Shown here piece by piece: positions 7,717 to 14,260 of a stretch of DNA of 22,509 bases. The DNA lies in the IMG/VR virus record IMGVR_UViG_3300045994_000173, positions 1 to 22,509 of that record; one strand, written 5' to 3'. The notes beneath the pieces were generated by a model. That model saw only the letters and a program-made list of their open reading frames with translations, searched no databases and was not told where the DNA came from. Source of the DNA: a virus. Position numbers and translations under genes: made by a program. Positions within the stretch are counted from its first letter, which is position 1, and each line of letters begins with the position of its first letter.

Positions 7717-8208
7717 ATGAACAATCGAGCCGAGTTAGAAAAAGTTGATGCGGAAAACTACAGGTTATTTGATGTTGAGATTGAACTGAATGAAGAGATT
7801 GAAGTGTGTAACACTGTCATACACCTCCTAAAGAATAATAATGCTGTACTCCTAGCAGAGTTGGCTGAGCTGAGAAATCAAAAGCCTATTGCTACACTGT
7901 CACATGTAACTGGACTACGTGACTGGGGTACCAACGTGAGGCGTATCAATTTTCCATACGACGATTGTGGAAACTTCACTGGGTTTGACGTTTATGCCCG
8001 ACCAGTACCTGAAATCCCTGAAAGTGCAAGTCAATCAAACGGTATTGTTCCAGTACCAGAAGGTTACGCTCTTGTACCGATTAAGCCTAATGCCGAAATG
8101 TTGTCCGTTGGAGTAGGATATTTTAAAGACACCCACATGGATATATTCAATTCGGGAATTCATTACTCGTTAATGCTTGCCGCATCACAGAAGGATGTTA
8201 AGCTATGA
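7717..8208 (+). CDS. Mosaic phage accessory protein with coiled-coil N-terminus
   Basis: This 163-residue protein has unknown function. Residues 3-55 are a charged heptad-like region (likely coiled coil). A middle part ends in FDVYARPVPEIPE, and the C-terminal module PVPEGYALVPIKPNAEM...LMLAAS resembles the PxGYxLVPxxPTxEM cassette seen in many enterobacterial phage accessory proteins (from memory). GGAGG precedes ATG 7717. Its DNA looks more GC-balanced than its neighbours, with CTC, CTA, CTG, CGT and GTG codons used more often, suggesting recent recombination from another phage. It overlaps the next tiny gene by four bases (ATGA). Confidence 0.78.
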   Translation: MNNRAELEKVDAENYRLFDVEIELNEEIEVCNTVIHLLKNNNAVLLAELAELRNQKPIATLSHVTGLRDWGTNVRRINFPYDDCGNFTGFDVYARPVPEIPESASQSNGIVPVPEGYALVPIKPNAEMLSVGVGYFKDTHMDIFNSGIHYSLMLAASQKDVKL

Positions 8209-8297
8209 GTGAGTATTCAAGATGGGTGGCGGAACATGAAGCTAAACATACTGCTGAGATTGAACGGCTGAATGCGCTCGCGACATCAGAGCAATGA
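8205..8297 (+). CDS. 30-residue helical peptide coupled to the preceding gene
   Basis: A short frame starts at the ATGA overlap with the 7717 gene and encodes MSEYSRWVAEHEAKHTAEIE followed by RLNALATSEQ. The peptide is a single charged amphipathic helix resembling the N-terminal helices of phage accessory proteins. The base composition matches the upstream mosaic gene. It may be a genuine mini-gene or the remnant of a longer coiled-coil protein truncated by recombination. No function can be assigned. Confidence 0.45.
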   Translation: MSEYSRWVAEHEAKHTAEIERLNALATSEQ

Positions 8298-8320
8298 AAG
8301 TAAAGAAATCGAGGGTTTAG

Positions 8321-8503
8321 ATGTATGACAACAAAGAAATAGAAGGAAAACTATATCATACAAATTATGATGGTAGTTTAATTTTAGATGAAAATAATGA
8401 GCCCATTGAGGCTCATATTTGTCTGTGCGCTGCACATGATTCAAGTGAATGTTGTTGCGGTGCATGGGATCTTATTTTACTAGGAGAAAGAGAATGGAAT
8501 TAA
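8321..8503 (+). CDS. Cysteine-rich 60-residue hypothetical protein
   Basis: GAGGG at 8311-8315 precedes ATG 8321. The second half holds an unusual cysteine cluster, CLCAAHDSSECCCGAWD (about residues 34-50), with five Cys and one His, followed by LILLGEREWN. The first half (NYDGSLILDENNEP) looks like a beta hairpin. The cluster could bind zinc or an iron-sulfur centre, but the spacing is not a standard zinc ribbon. The gene overlaps the methyltransferase start by ten bases, so it may be translated with the modification cassette. A 7-bp hairpin lies within it at 8397-8416. Confidence 0.65.
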   Translation: MYDNKEIEGKLYHTNYDGSLILDENNEPIEAHICLCAAHDSSECCCGAWDLILLGEREWN

Positions 8504-9618
8504 AGTTTCCATATACATTAGAAGATGTGTATAAAAGTGCTGGTAGAAAACGCTTTACTGTTATATCTACTTTTAGTGGAGGTGGGGGTTCTTCTATAGG
8601 TTATAAGTTGGTTGGGGGTGATGTATTGTTAGCTAACGAGTTTGTTAAAACCGCTTACGAGACATATTGTTTAAATTTTCCTGAAACCCCTGTTATAATT
8701 TCTGATATTAAACTTTTAAATGGTAAAGATTTTTTAGACAAAATAGGTATAAATGTAGGTGATATTGATATTTTAGATGGGTCTCCTCCTTGTTCTGCAT
8801 ATTCTATGGCAGGTAAAAGAGAAAAGAATTGGGGTAAATCTAAAAAATATTCTGATGATAAAATTGTAGAAAACATAGAAGATCTGTTTTTTGAATTTAT
8901 TAGAATAGCTGGGGAGATTCAACCAAAAATAATAATTACCGAAAATGTAGAGGGTTTGCAAATGGGTGAGTCTATTAAAAAGTTAAATCAAATTATAAAT
9001 AAGTTTTCTTCTATTGGATATATAGCAAACTATAAGACTGTAAATGCTAAGAACTTTGGGGTTGCACAGAATAGACCAAGAACTATTATTATTGCTATTA
9101 GGAATGATATATTTGATAAATCAGGCAATTTCTTTCCAACCGACTTCTTTCCAGAATATTTAAATAAACCGTATAGAGTATTGAGTGATGTTCTTTCTAC
9201 ATTAGAGCAGACCGAATTGGAAATTCAGCAAGCAAGAGATATATGTAAACAAGAATCTGTTATTAATAAGGTTATACAGTCATTTCCATATGAAAATAGA
9301 ACAAATTCTTTATTTGATATTAATTATGCTGATGCAACTTTAACTAAAAATCATACAGCCTTTTTCTCTATGAGAAAAACTTCATGGAATTTAATCTCTC
9401 CATGTTTAACTGCGACTGTTACATTATCTGGTGCAATTCATCCTCTTGAGAATAGAAAGTTTTCATTAAAAGAATCGTATAGAATTATGGGATTACCAGA
9501 TGATTATAAAAATACTGGAACATATATACAACAATTGGAAAGAGTTGGGCGAATGCATTCACCTTTTTCTGTAGCTTATATAGCCGATCATATTGTTAGG
9601 AGATATTTAAATGTCTGA
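8494..9618 (+). CDS. C5-cytosine DNA methyltransferase homologue with Arg in motif X (candidate DNA carboxymethyltransferase)
   Basis: This 374-residue protein has the complete C5-cytosine methyltransferase core. Motif I is STFSGGGGSSIG (25-36), motif IV GSPPC carries catalytic Cys100, motif VI is ENV (150-152) and motif VIII is QNRPR (192-196). The variable target-recognition region lies around 200-315, motif IX is RKFSLKESYRIMG (321-333) and motif X is VGRMHSPFSVAYIADHI. Start ATG 8494 has AGGAGA just upstream; an in-frame ATG at 8449 lies inside the preceding gene. A gapless comparison from motif IX places Gly352-Arg353 on the Gly-Asn304 of M.HhaI, so the near-invariant Asn is Arg. At the equivalent position in M.MpeI, Lys or Arg was reported to allow use of carboxy-SAM. 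With a CmoA homologue two genes downstream, the likely donor is carboxy-SAM rather than SAM. No restriction enzyme is adjacent. It overlaps the next gene by eight bases. Confidence 0.93.
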   Translation: MELKFPYTLEDVYKSAGRKRFTVISTFSGGGGSSIGYKLVGGDVLLANEFVKTAYETYCLNFPETPVIISDIKLLNGKDFLDKIGINVGDIDILDGSPPCSAYSMAGKREKNWGKSKKYSDDKIVENIEDLFFEFIRIAGEIQPKIIITENVEGLQMGESIKKLNQIINKFSSIGYIANYKTVNAKNFGVAQNRPRTIIIAIRNDIFDKSGNFFPTDFFPEYLNKPYRVLSDVLSTLEQTELEIQQARDICKQESVINKVIQSFPYENRTNSLFDINYADATLTKNHTAFFSMRKTSWNLISPCLTATVTLSGAIHPLENRKFSLKESYRIMGLPDDYKNTGTYIQQLERVGRMHSPFSVAYIADHIVRRYLNV

Positions 9619-10453
9619 TTTATCGGAATTACCAAATAAATTAAGAGTAACCTTGATTGATGAAATTAAATCATATCAAGATACTGATGTGGCGGTTTTA
9701 CTATCATCTGGTGTTGATAGCCATACTATATTGTTTGCGGCATTAGCAGCGGGAAAAAATGTTCATTGTTATAGTTTTGTAATGGAGAATATTGAAAGTA
9801 GGGACTGTCGTATTGCTAAAAATACAGCTGACCTATATAAATTACCATTTACTAAAATTACATTACCTACTAGTTTAGATATATTAGTATCAGATTTAAA
9901 CTTTATAATAAATGAAATAGGTTGTTCTAAAAAGACTGATATAGAGTGTTTTTGGCCTATGATGTATTCTATGAATCAAATAAAAGAGCATACTATATTG
10001 ACTGGTCATGGAGCAGATCATTATTATGGTATAGGTAGAAAAGCTAACCAGCATTATCATGGAAGATTAGATGAATATAGAGAACTTTCATTTAATAATG
10101 ATGGGTGGAGTCAGAAAAAGTTTATTCACAAATATGGAAAACTTTGTAATAAATGGTTTGCATATCCATATCATACAAAAAAGATATTTGATTTATTTAA
10201 GGGAACGACTTATAATGATTTAAATAAACCTTTTCAAAAGAATATATCAAGAGAAGCGTTTAAATCAGAACTTTCAATTTGTAAAATTTTTAATAATTCT
10301 CCATTACAGTTAGGTGATAGTGGAATTGCATTACACTTTGAAAAATTATTAACAACTAATGAAAATAAAAATGCATCAAAGAGCGTTGTTGGAATTTACA
10401 ACAATATTAAACGAGAATATAATAAGGTTAAATTAAATGAATTCTTTAATTAA
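9611..10453 (+). CDS. AsnB-type PP-loop ATP-dependent amide ligase lacking the glutaminase domain
   Basis: This 280-residue protein matches the synthetase half of asparagine synthetase B. The PP-loop is LLSSGVDSHT (30-39), binding ATP pyrophosphate. The second signature TGHGADHYYG (131-140) aligns with the SGEGADE-FGG of AsnB and beta-lactam synthetase, which separates it from QueC, TilS and GuaA. The N-terminal Ntn glutaminase domain (Cys2 nucleophile) is absent, since the PP-loop starts at residue 30. Ammonia or another amine must therefore come from elsewhere. The family adenylates a carboxylate (Asp side chain, -CH2-COOH) and amidates it. Between a DNA methyltransferase and a CmoA homologue, the inferred substrate is a carboxymethyl group on DNA. 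Start ATG 9611 overlaps the methyltransferase stop. Confidence 0.85.
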   Translation: MSDLSELPNKLRVTLIDEIKSYQDTDVAVLLSSGVDSHTILFAALAAGKNVHCYSFVMENIESRDCRIAKNTADLYKLPFTKITLPTSLDILVSDLNFIINEIGCSKKTDIECFWPMMYSMNQIKEHTILTGHGADHYYGIGRKANQHYHGRLDEYRELSFNNDGWSQKKFIHKYGKLCNKWFAYPYHTKKIFDLFKGTTYNDLNKPFQKNISREAFKSELSICKIFNNSPLQLGDSGIALHFEKLLTTNENKNASKSVVGIYNNIKREYNKVKLNEFFN

Positions 10454-10464
10454 AGAGTGTGAAT

Positions 10465-11145
10465 ATGGAAAATAAATTTATATTCTCTGAATCTACTTCA
10501 GGTTTTGATTTACATATAACAAATAGTATACCAGGATATAATACATTAATTGAATTAACTTCAATGCTGAGTTCTCATTGGATAAATGAGGATAATAAAC
10601 CTGTTATTGATATTGGCGGTTCTACTGGAAAGCTTTTAAATTTAGTACAACAAACATGTGACATTAATATTCATAATAAGCTTTTCAATGTAGATCCAAC
10701 TACATTTAATGATAAAGTTAACAATAATTTAATAACCTTTATCGAAGATGAAGCCCAATATTATCTTAATTCTGTAAAAGATGTACAAGTATTCTTTTCA
10801 ATTTTTACTCTTCAATTTTTATCTGGTCAGAAACGTAAACAAGTTTTGCAGTTAATGTATGACAAGTTAGATTCTAATGGGGTTGTTTTTATTGCTGAAA
10901 AGTTTTTTATTGAATCTTCTGAGTTTCAAGAACTATTCTCGGTTGTTCTTAGAAATCTAAAGCTTAAACATTTTGAACCGTTAGAGATTTTAGAAAAAGA
11001 CTTTCTACTTTTAAAACATTTGAAACTTAAAACGGAAACCGAGTTTTTATATGAGTTATCTAGTGTAGGATTTAAAGTTAAAAAATACTGGCAATCTTTA
11101 CACTTCAATGGTTATATATGTGAGAAAAATGAAAAAAATAATTAA
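10465..11145 (+). CDS. CmoA-like methyltransferase-fold protein (putative carboxy-SAM synthase)
   Basis: This 226-residue protein aligns with E. coli CmoA, which turns SAM plus prephenate into carboxy-SAM. Matches are SIPGYNTLI (21-29) to SVPGYSNII, DIGGSTG (49-55) to DLGCSLG, FTLQFL (114-119) identical, AEKFF (144-148) to SEKFS, and SSVGF near the end to HKAGF. These are CmoA signatures rather than generic SAM-enzyme motifs. One key residue differs: gapless alignment puts Asp179 where E. coli CmoA has Arg199, which salt-bridges the carboxylate, although Lys178 is adjacent. The donor it makes may therefore bind differently or be a variant. No CmoB (tRNA carboxymethyltransferase) is present, so the DNA methyltransferase is the obvious user. 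ATG 10465 is preferred to GTG 10459; AAAGAG is a weak ribosome site. Confidence 0.85.
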   Translation: MENKFIFSESTSGFDLHITNSIPGYNTLIELTSMLSSHWINEDNKPVIDIGGSTGKLLNLVQQTCDINIHNKLFNVDPTTFNDKVNNNLITFIEDEAQYYLNSVKDVQVFFSIFTLQFLSGQKRKQVLQLMYDKLDSNGVVFIAEKFFIESSEFQELFSVVLRNLKLKHFEPLEILEKDFLLLKHLKLKTETEFLYELSSVGFKVKKYWQSLHFNGYICEKNEKNN

Positions 11146-11662
11146 TAGCAATCATGTAATGATTGACATAGAAACACTTTCAACTAGACCTAATGCTGTT
11201 ATAATTCAATTGGCTGCTGTTAAATTTAATAAAACAGGGATAATAGATAGGTTTAGTGCTAATATAGATCCAGTTGATTGTAAGAAATATAATTGTCATA
11301 TTTCAACCGATACTCTTAATTGGTGGAAAAATAAAGATATAGAAATTATAAAATCGTGGCAATCTGATATTCAGAAAACCGAGACGGTTATGTTAGATTT
11401 TATAGAATGGATGTCTGATGATAAAAAGCTTGTATGGTGCAACGGGGGTAGTTTCGATTTTCCTATTATTAGTTGGGTTTTATCAGAATTAAAGTTAAGT
11501 AAACCATGGAAATATTGGGAAGAAATGGATCTTCGTACAATATCAACTTTCTTTGATTATAAATTACCAAAAGGTAATACCCATAATGCAATACAAGATT
11601 GTGAACATCAGGTTCAACATATATTAAAATTATTTAACCAATTGCAAGGAGTAGAAGAATGA
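11129..11662 (+). CDS. dexA: DEDDh 3'-5' exonuclease, T4 DexA-like
   Basis: This 177-residue exonuclease should remove nucleotides from 3' ends of DNA or RNA using two metal ions. The acidic residues are visible: Asp13 and Glu15 in MIDIETLS, Asp110 in GGSFDFPII, and His152 with Asp157 in HNAIQDC (the H-x4-D that defines the DEDDh class). It is shorter than T4 DexA (about 227). The start is uncertain: ATG 11129 (weak GTGAGA upstream) is preferred to the in-frame ATG at 11108. It overlaps the CmoA-like gene by 17 bases and the next gene by four, placing it in the same translational unit as the modification cassette. Confidence 0.88.
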   Translation: MKKIINSNHVMIDIETLSTRPNAVIIQLAAVKFNKTGIIDRFSANIDPVDCKKYNCHISTDTLNWWKNKDIEIIKSWQSDIQKTETVMLDFIEWMSDDKKLVWCNGGSFDFPIISWVLSELKLSKPWKYWEEMDLRTISTFFDYKLPKGNTHNAIQDCEHQVQHILKLFNQLQGVEE

Positions 11663-11850
11663 CGGAAGAATTGTTATTAGAATCAGACGAACCGGTAGAA
11701 GTTATTTCAAAGTCAATTGGGTATAACTCATTTGATAGAATTGGACGACCTGTATGTGTATTTGACCAGAGAAGTAATAGTAATGAATCTATTATTCTAA
11801 ACTGGAGTAAACATTTGGAAATTTGGAAGAAAACTCAAGTATTTGCTTGA
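11659..11850 (+). CDS. Small hypothetical protein at the end of the cassette unit
   Basis: This is an unrecognised 63-residue protein. AAGGAG lies about a dozen bases upstream of ATG 11659, and the start overlaps the exonuclease stop (ATGA). The N-terminal part is acidic (EELLLESDEPVEVI), and the C-terminal part contains ILNWSKHLEIWKK. It has no signal peptide, membrane helix or metal motif. Its TGA stop (11848-11850) is inside the -35 box of promoter P2. Confidence 0.72.
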   Translation: MTEELLLESDEPVEVISKSIGYNSFDRIGRPVCVFDQRSNSNESIILNWSKHLEIWKKTQVFA

Positions 11851-11874
11851 CAATATATTCACTTCTGATATAAT
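11847..11874 (+). promoter_or_regulatory. Sigma70-type promoter P2 upstream of the RNA ligase unit
   Basis: TTGACA at 11847-11852, a 16-base spacer and TATAAT at 11869-11874 with an extended TG at 11866-11867. The stop codon of the preceding gene is inside the -35 box. TTGACAATATAT recurs at 20179, and the 17 bases from the -10 onward match those at 16190 with one difference. Confidence 0.85.
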
Positions 11875-11902
11875 GAATCATGTTCTTATATTGGAGGTGA
11901 TT

Positions 11903-12097
11903 ATGAAATGCCCTAATTGCGAGTATGAAGATATGTATGCAGGTGATACTGTTGCAGTAGATCAAGGTGCATATGGCGACTTCTTTACTCAAGATATGTC
12001 TCGTCACGAAAAGCATTGTTTTATGGGAACTGACACGATTAAGATTGTGGGTTGTCCAAAGTGTTTGCATATTTTTATGAGTCGTGAGAGGTATTAA
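11903..12097 (+). CDS. Small zinc-ribbon protein
   Basis: The 64-residue protein begins MKCPNCEYE and has a second CPKC knuckle near residue 52, a standard four-cysteine zinc ribbon. The insert between knuckles is long and includes QDMSRHEKHCFMG. GGAGGTGA at 11893-11900 fixes ATG 11903; an in-frame ATG at 11843 lies upstream of the promoter. It is the first gene after promoter P2. It could bind nucleic acid or a protein such as RNA polymerase; the sequence alone cannot decide. Confidence 0.82.
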   Translation: MKCPNCEYEDMYAGDTVAVDQGAYGDFFTQDMSRHEKHCFMGTDTIKIVGCPKCLHIFMSRERY

Positions 12098-12098
12098 T

Positions 12099-12446
12099 AT
12101 GTCAGATATTATGAATGATATTGTTAACTATTCTGATTTACAGTTGACTTTAAAGAAAACTCTTATCGACAATCGTATCATTTTAGGAAAACTTCAACAA
12201 GAAATTAATGATATTTTACATGTGATTGAATATATGAGTTTACCGGCTTCAAAATTATCTATAGTTATGAAGAAGCTAAAAGAATCATATGTAAAGCGAA
12301 GAGAATTGAAAGAGTCTATCATTATTATTCAGAATATTATTGAACATAATAAAAACGGATTTGTTGAAATTGAAGCGTCTAAAGTTAGAATGGGGAGATA
12401 TAAAACAGAATCTCTTGTGTCTTATAACAAAATAATGGGAAAGTGA
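12099..12446 (+). CDS. Helical hypothetical protein with coiled-coil character
   Basis: This 115-residue protein has unknown function. AGAGG at 12085-12089 supports ATG 12099; an in-frame GTG at 12084 is inside the previous gene. Residues 15-90 are strongly helical, with heptad-like Leu/Ile spacing (LGKLQQEINDILHVIEYM and RRELKESIIIIQNIIE). The C-terminus is basic (RMGRYKTES). It has no catalytic motif. It sits one base after the zinc-ribbon gene and ten bases before the RNA ligase gene, so the three are probably co-expressed. Confidence 0.72.
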   Translation: MSDIMNDIVNYSDLQLTLKKTLIDNRIILGKLQQEINDILHVIEYMSLPASKLSIVMKKLKESYVKRRELKESIIIIQNIIEHNKNGFVEIEASKVRMGRYKTESLVSYNKIMGK

Positions 12447-12455
12447 GAATATACT

Positions 12456-13616
12456 ATGCAAGAATTTCACAAGTTTTACGATGGACTCTATAAAAGCGGC
12501 GGCACTCAAGCTATTCGCGATGGATTTCCTACGATTGGTGTAGATGTAAAAGATTATCCAGAACATCAAATGTTTTTGTTGGACTATAATCAAATTGAGG
12601 CTAAAGATAATCATCCGGTGTCCGACCAATGCCGTGGTCTAATTGTATCATACGAAGGTTTTGTATTGCGAAAAGCTTTTAAGCGTTTTTATAACTTTGG
12701 ACAAGCCGGATGGAATGAATTTGATTTTGTTAATTCTGTCGTTTTTGAGAAAGCCGATGGAAGCCTCTGTTTTATTTGGTGGTGTCCTTCTACTGCTCAA
12801 TGGGAAATTGGTACTAGAGGTACTCCCTTCGCAGAAGGTTCTAATGAATTTCATGGCACGTTTCGAGGTTTCATGTTACATGCAATGGGGCGTACAGAAG
12901 AACAATTTCAACAAGATTGCCAAAAGCTTAACAAATGGCATACTTACACATTTGAAGCGGTAGGACCAGACAATCGTATCGTGACTCCATATGAGACAAA
13001 TCATTTGATTGAATTGTCGATGACTCAAAAGAAGTCGGGTATTGATTATCCCTGTATGGATGATGGTAAAGAATCTTGGTTCAAAACTGAGTTTAACTGG
13101 AATGTTCGTCCTATAAAGATTTATAAGTTCAATACAAATGAAGATTGTTTGCGTACTCTAAGTGAACTAAAAGGACTTCAAGAAGGTTATGTAGCGTTTG
13201 ACCCTATTACTAACAATAGAGTAAAGTTGAAGAATGCCACATATCTCGCCGCACACCGTTTGCGTGGTAATGGATTGACGATGAATTCTATATGTGAGTT
13301 GATTGTTACCAATGAACAAGATGAATATTTGGCTACATTTAAAGAAGATGCTCCTAAGTTTGAACGTGCGATGGATGAATTTGGTATTATGCTTGACCAT
13401 ATGAGAATGTTTTATAATAACGCTTGTATTGAAATTAGTAAACTTCCAAATTCCGACGTTCTTTCACATCAGAAGGAGTTTGCATTGTTGGTTAAAGATC
13501 ATCCTCAATCTGCTGCTATGTTTAAAGCTAAAAAGAATTTCAGTGATGTGGTACATGAATTTAATCAATTTACTGTTTCTAAGAGAGTTGACTGGTTGAA
13601 GGAGCGATTGGTATGA
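12456..13616 (+). CDS. rnlA: T4 RNA ligase 1 (Rnl1)-type ATP-dependent RNA ligase
   Basis: This 386-residue ligase (T4 Rnl1 is 374) joins 3'-OH and 5'-phosphate RNA ends, classically to repair tRNA cut by host anticodon nucleases. Nucleotidyltransferase motif I is K99-A-D-G-S, at the same residue number as T4 Lys99. CRGLIVS lies upstream (59-65), motif III is YTFEAVG (164-170), motif IV is QEGYVAF (242-248) and motif V is VKLKN (256-260). The C-terminal helical extension is of Rnl1 type. Polynucleotide kinase/phosphatase, the other half of the pathway, is at 17040-17921. ATG 12456 has GTGAGAA upstream. The stop overlaps the next gene's start (ATGA). Confidence 0.94.
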   Translation: MQEFHKFYDGLYKSGGTQAIRDGFPTIGVDVKDYPEHQMFLLDYNQIEAKDNHPVSDQCRGLIVSYEGFVLRKAFKRFYNFGQAGWNEFDFVNSVVFEKADGSLCFIWWCPSTAQWEIGTRGTPFAEGSNEFHGTFRGFMLHAMGRTEEQFQQDCQKLNKWHTYTFEAVGPDNRIVTPYETNHLIELSMTQKKSGIDYPCMDDGKESWFKTEFNWNVRPIKIYKFNTNEDCLRTLSELKGLQEGYVAFDPITNNRVKLKNATYLAAHRLRGNGLTMNSICELIVTNEQDEYLATFKEDAPKFERAMDEFGIMLDHMRMFYNNACIEISKLPNSDVLSHQKEFALLVKDHPQSAAMFKAKKNFSDVVHEFNQFTVSKRVDWLKERLV

Positions 13617-13807
13617 GTTATGCGGAGAGAATTGATGCGTTGAGTAGTCATTGTTTCAATATAGAAGCGTCTCTGCCGAAATTTGATATTGTTGGTGTAA
13701 ATTCTGAAAGTCAAGAATTTCGCAGAGCGTTATATCGTATTCGTATTGAAATTAACAATCTACTTAAACCTGCTAAATCGTTGGATGAAACAACATTTGA
13801 CATTTAA
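13613..13807 (+). CDS. Small helical protein coupled to RNA ligase
   Basis: This 64-residue protein starts within the ligase stop codon (ATGA), so it is likely translated by re-initiation. It is mostly helical, with a basic segment, FRRALYRIRIEINNLLK, near residues 36-52. It has no recognised domain. Co-expression hints at a ligase accessory role, but there is no direct evidence. The 3' end overlaps promoter P3, whose -35 box begins at 13797. Confidence 0.7.
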   Translation: MSYAERIDALSSHCFNIEASLPKFDIVGVNSESQEFRRALYRIRIEINNLLKPAKSLDETTFDI

Positions 13808-13825
13808 TTGTATCTAATGTATAAT
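13797..13825 (+). promoter_or_regulatory. Sigma70-type promoter P3 driving the envelope module
   Basis: TTGACA at 13797-13802, a 17-base spacer and a perfect TATAAT at 13820-13825. The stop of the preceding gene (13805-13807) falls in the spacer. TTGACATTTAAT is identical to the promoters at 6352 and 16168. Confidence 0.85.
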
Positions 13826-13862
13826 TGATACATGATTAACAATATTGAGAAAGGATTATAAG

Positions 13863-14249
13863 ATGATTAAAATTATTATTGGTGATAGAGTTTTAAATCA
13901 AATTCACCGAAGTGTGTTTATTGTTGAAATCAATCAAATGTCGGGTGATGCGGATTCTTATGAAATCGCAAAATTTACATTTCAATCAAAAGCTACAACA
14001 GATCTAGTTAATTTTGTTACATTAGCTAAGCAAATTCAAACCGCACAAAGTAATGGTTATAATAATACCCATAACACTGTTAAGGGGTTTCTAGGCGACG
14101 ATGCTCCGGTGGATGAAGATCTTATTGGAAGTATATGCGGGTATGATATTTTCAATGACGATTTTTTGTCAACCGTTGAAGATGTAAAAGTTTTCTGGTA
14201 TGATGAAGAAGGTATTCAGTATTATTGTGATGTTTATGAAGTACATTAA
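13863..14249 (+). CDS. Hypothetical protein, first gene of the envelope module
   Basis: This is a 128-residue protein without a recognised domain. GAAAGGA at 13849-13855 supports ATG 13863 rather than the in-frame TTG at 13845. It appears soluble, with beta-rich segments such as SVFIVEINQMS and VKVFWYDEEGIQYY, an acidic GDDAPVDEDLIGS stretch, and no signal peptide. It lies 11 bases before the prepilin-like gene. Its role is unknown. Confidence 0.75.
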   Translation: MIKIIIGDRVLNQIHRSVFIVEINQMSGDADSYEIAKFTFQSKATTDLVNFVTLAKQIQTAQSNGYNNTHNTVKGFLGDDAPVDEDLIGSICGYDIFNDDFLSTVEDVKVFWYDEEGIQYYCDVYEVH

Positions 14250-14260
14250 GGAGGCATAAT

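Noticed and set aside
8397-8416. Hairpin ATGAGCC-CATTGA-GGCTCAT as a terminator
   Set aside because: The 7-bp stem is perfect, but it lies inside a coding gene and no U-run follows. It may be chance or an mRNA structure.
8494-9618. A restriction-modification system
   Set aside because: No endonuclease gene is adjacent. The neighbours are a PP-loop ligase and a CmoA homologue.
9611-10453. QueC (preQ0 synthase) or TilS as identity of the PP-loop protein
   Set aside because: The second signature TGHGADHYYG matches AsnB/beta-lactam synthetase. QueC zinc cysteines and TilS motifs are not seen.
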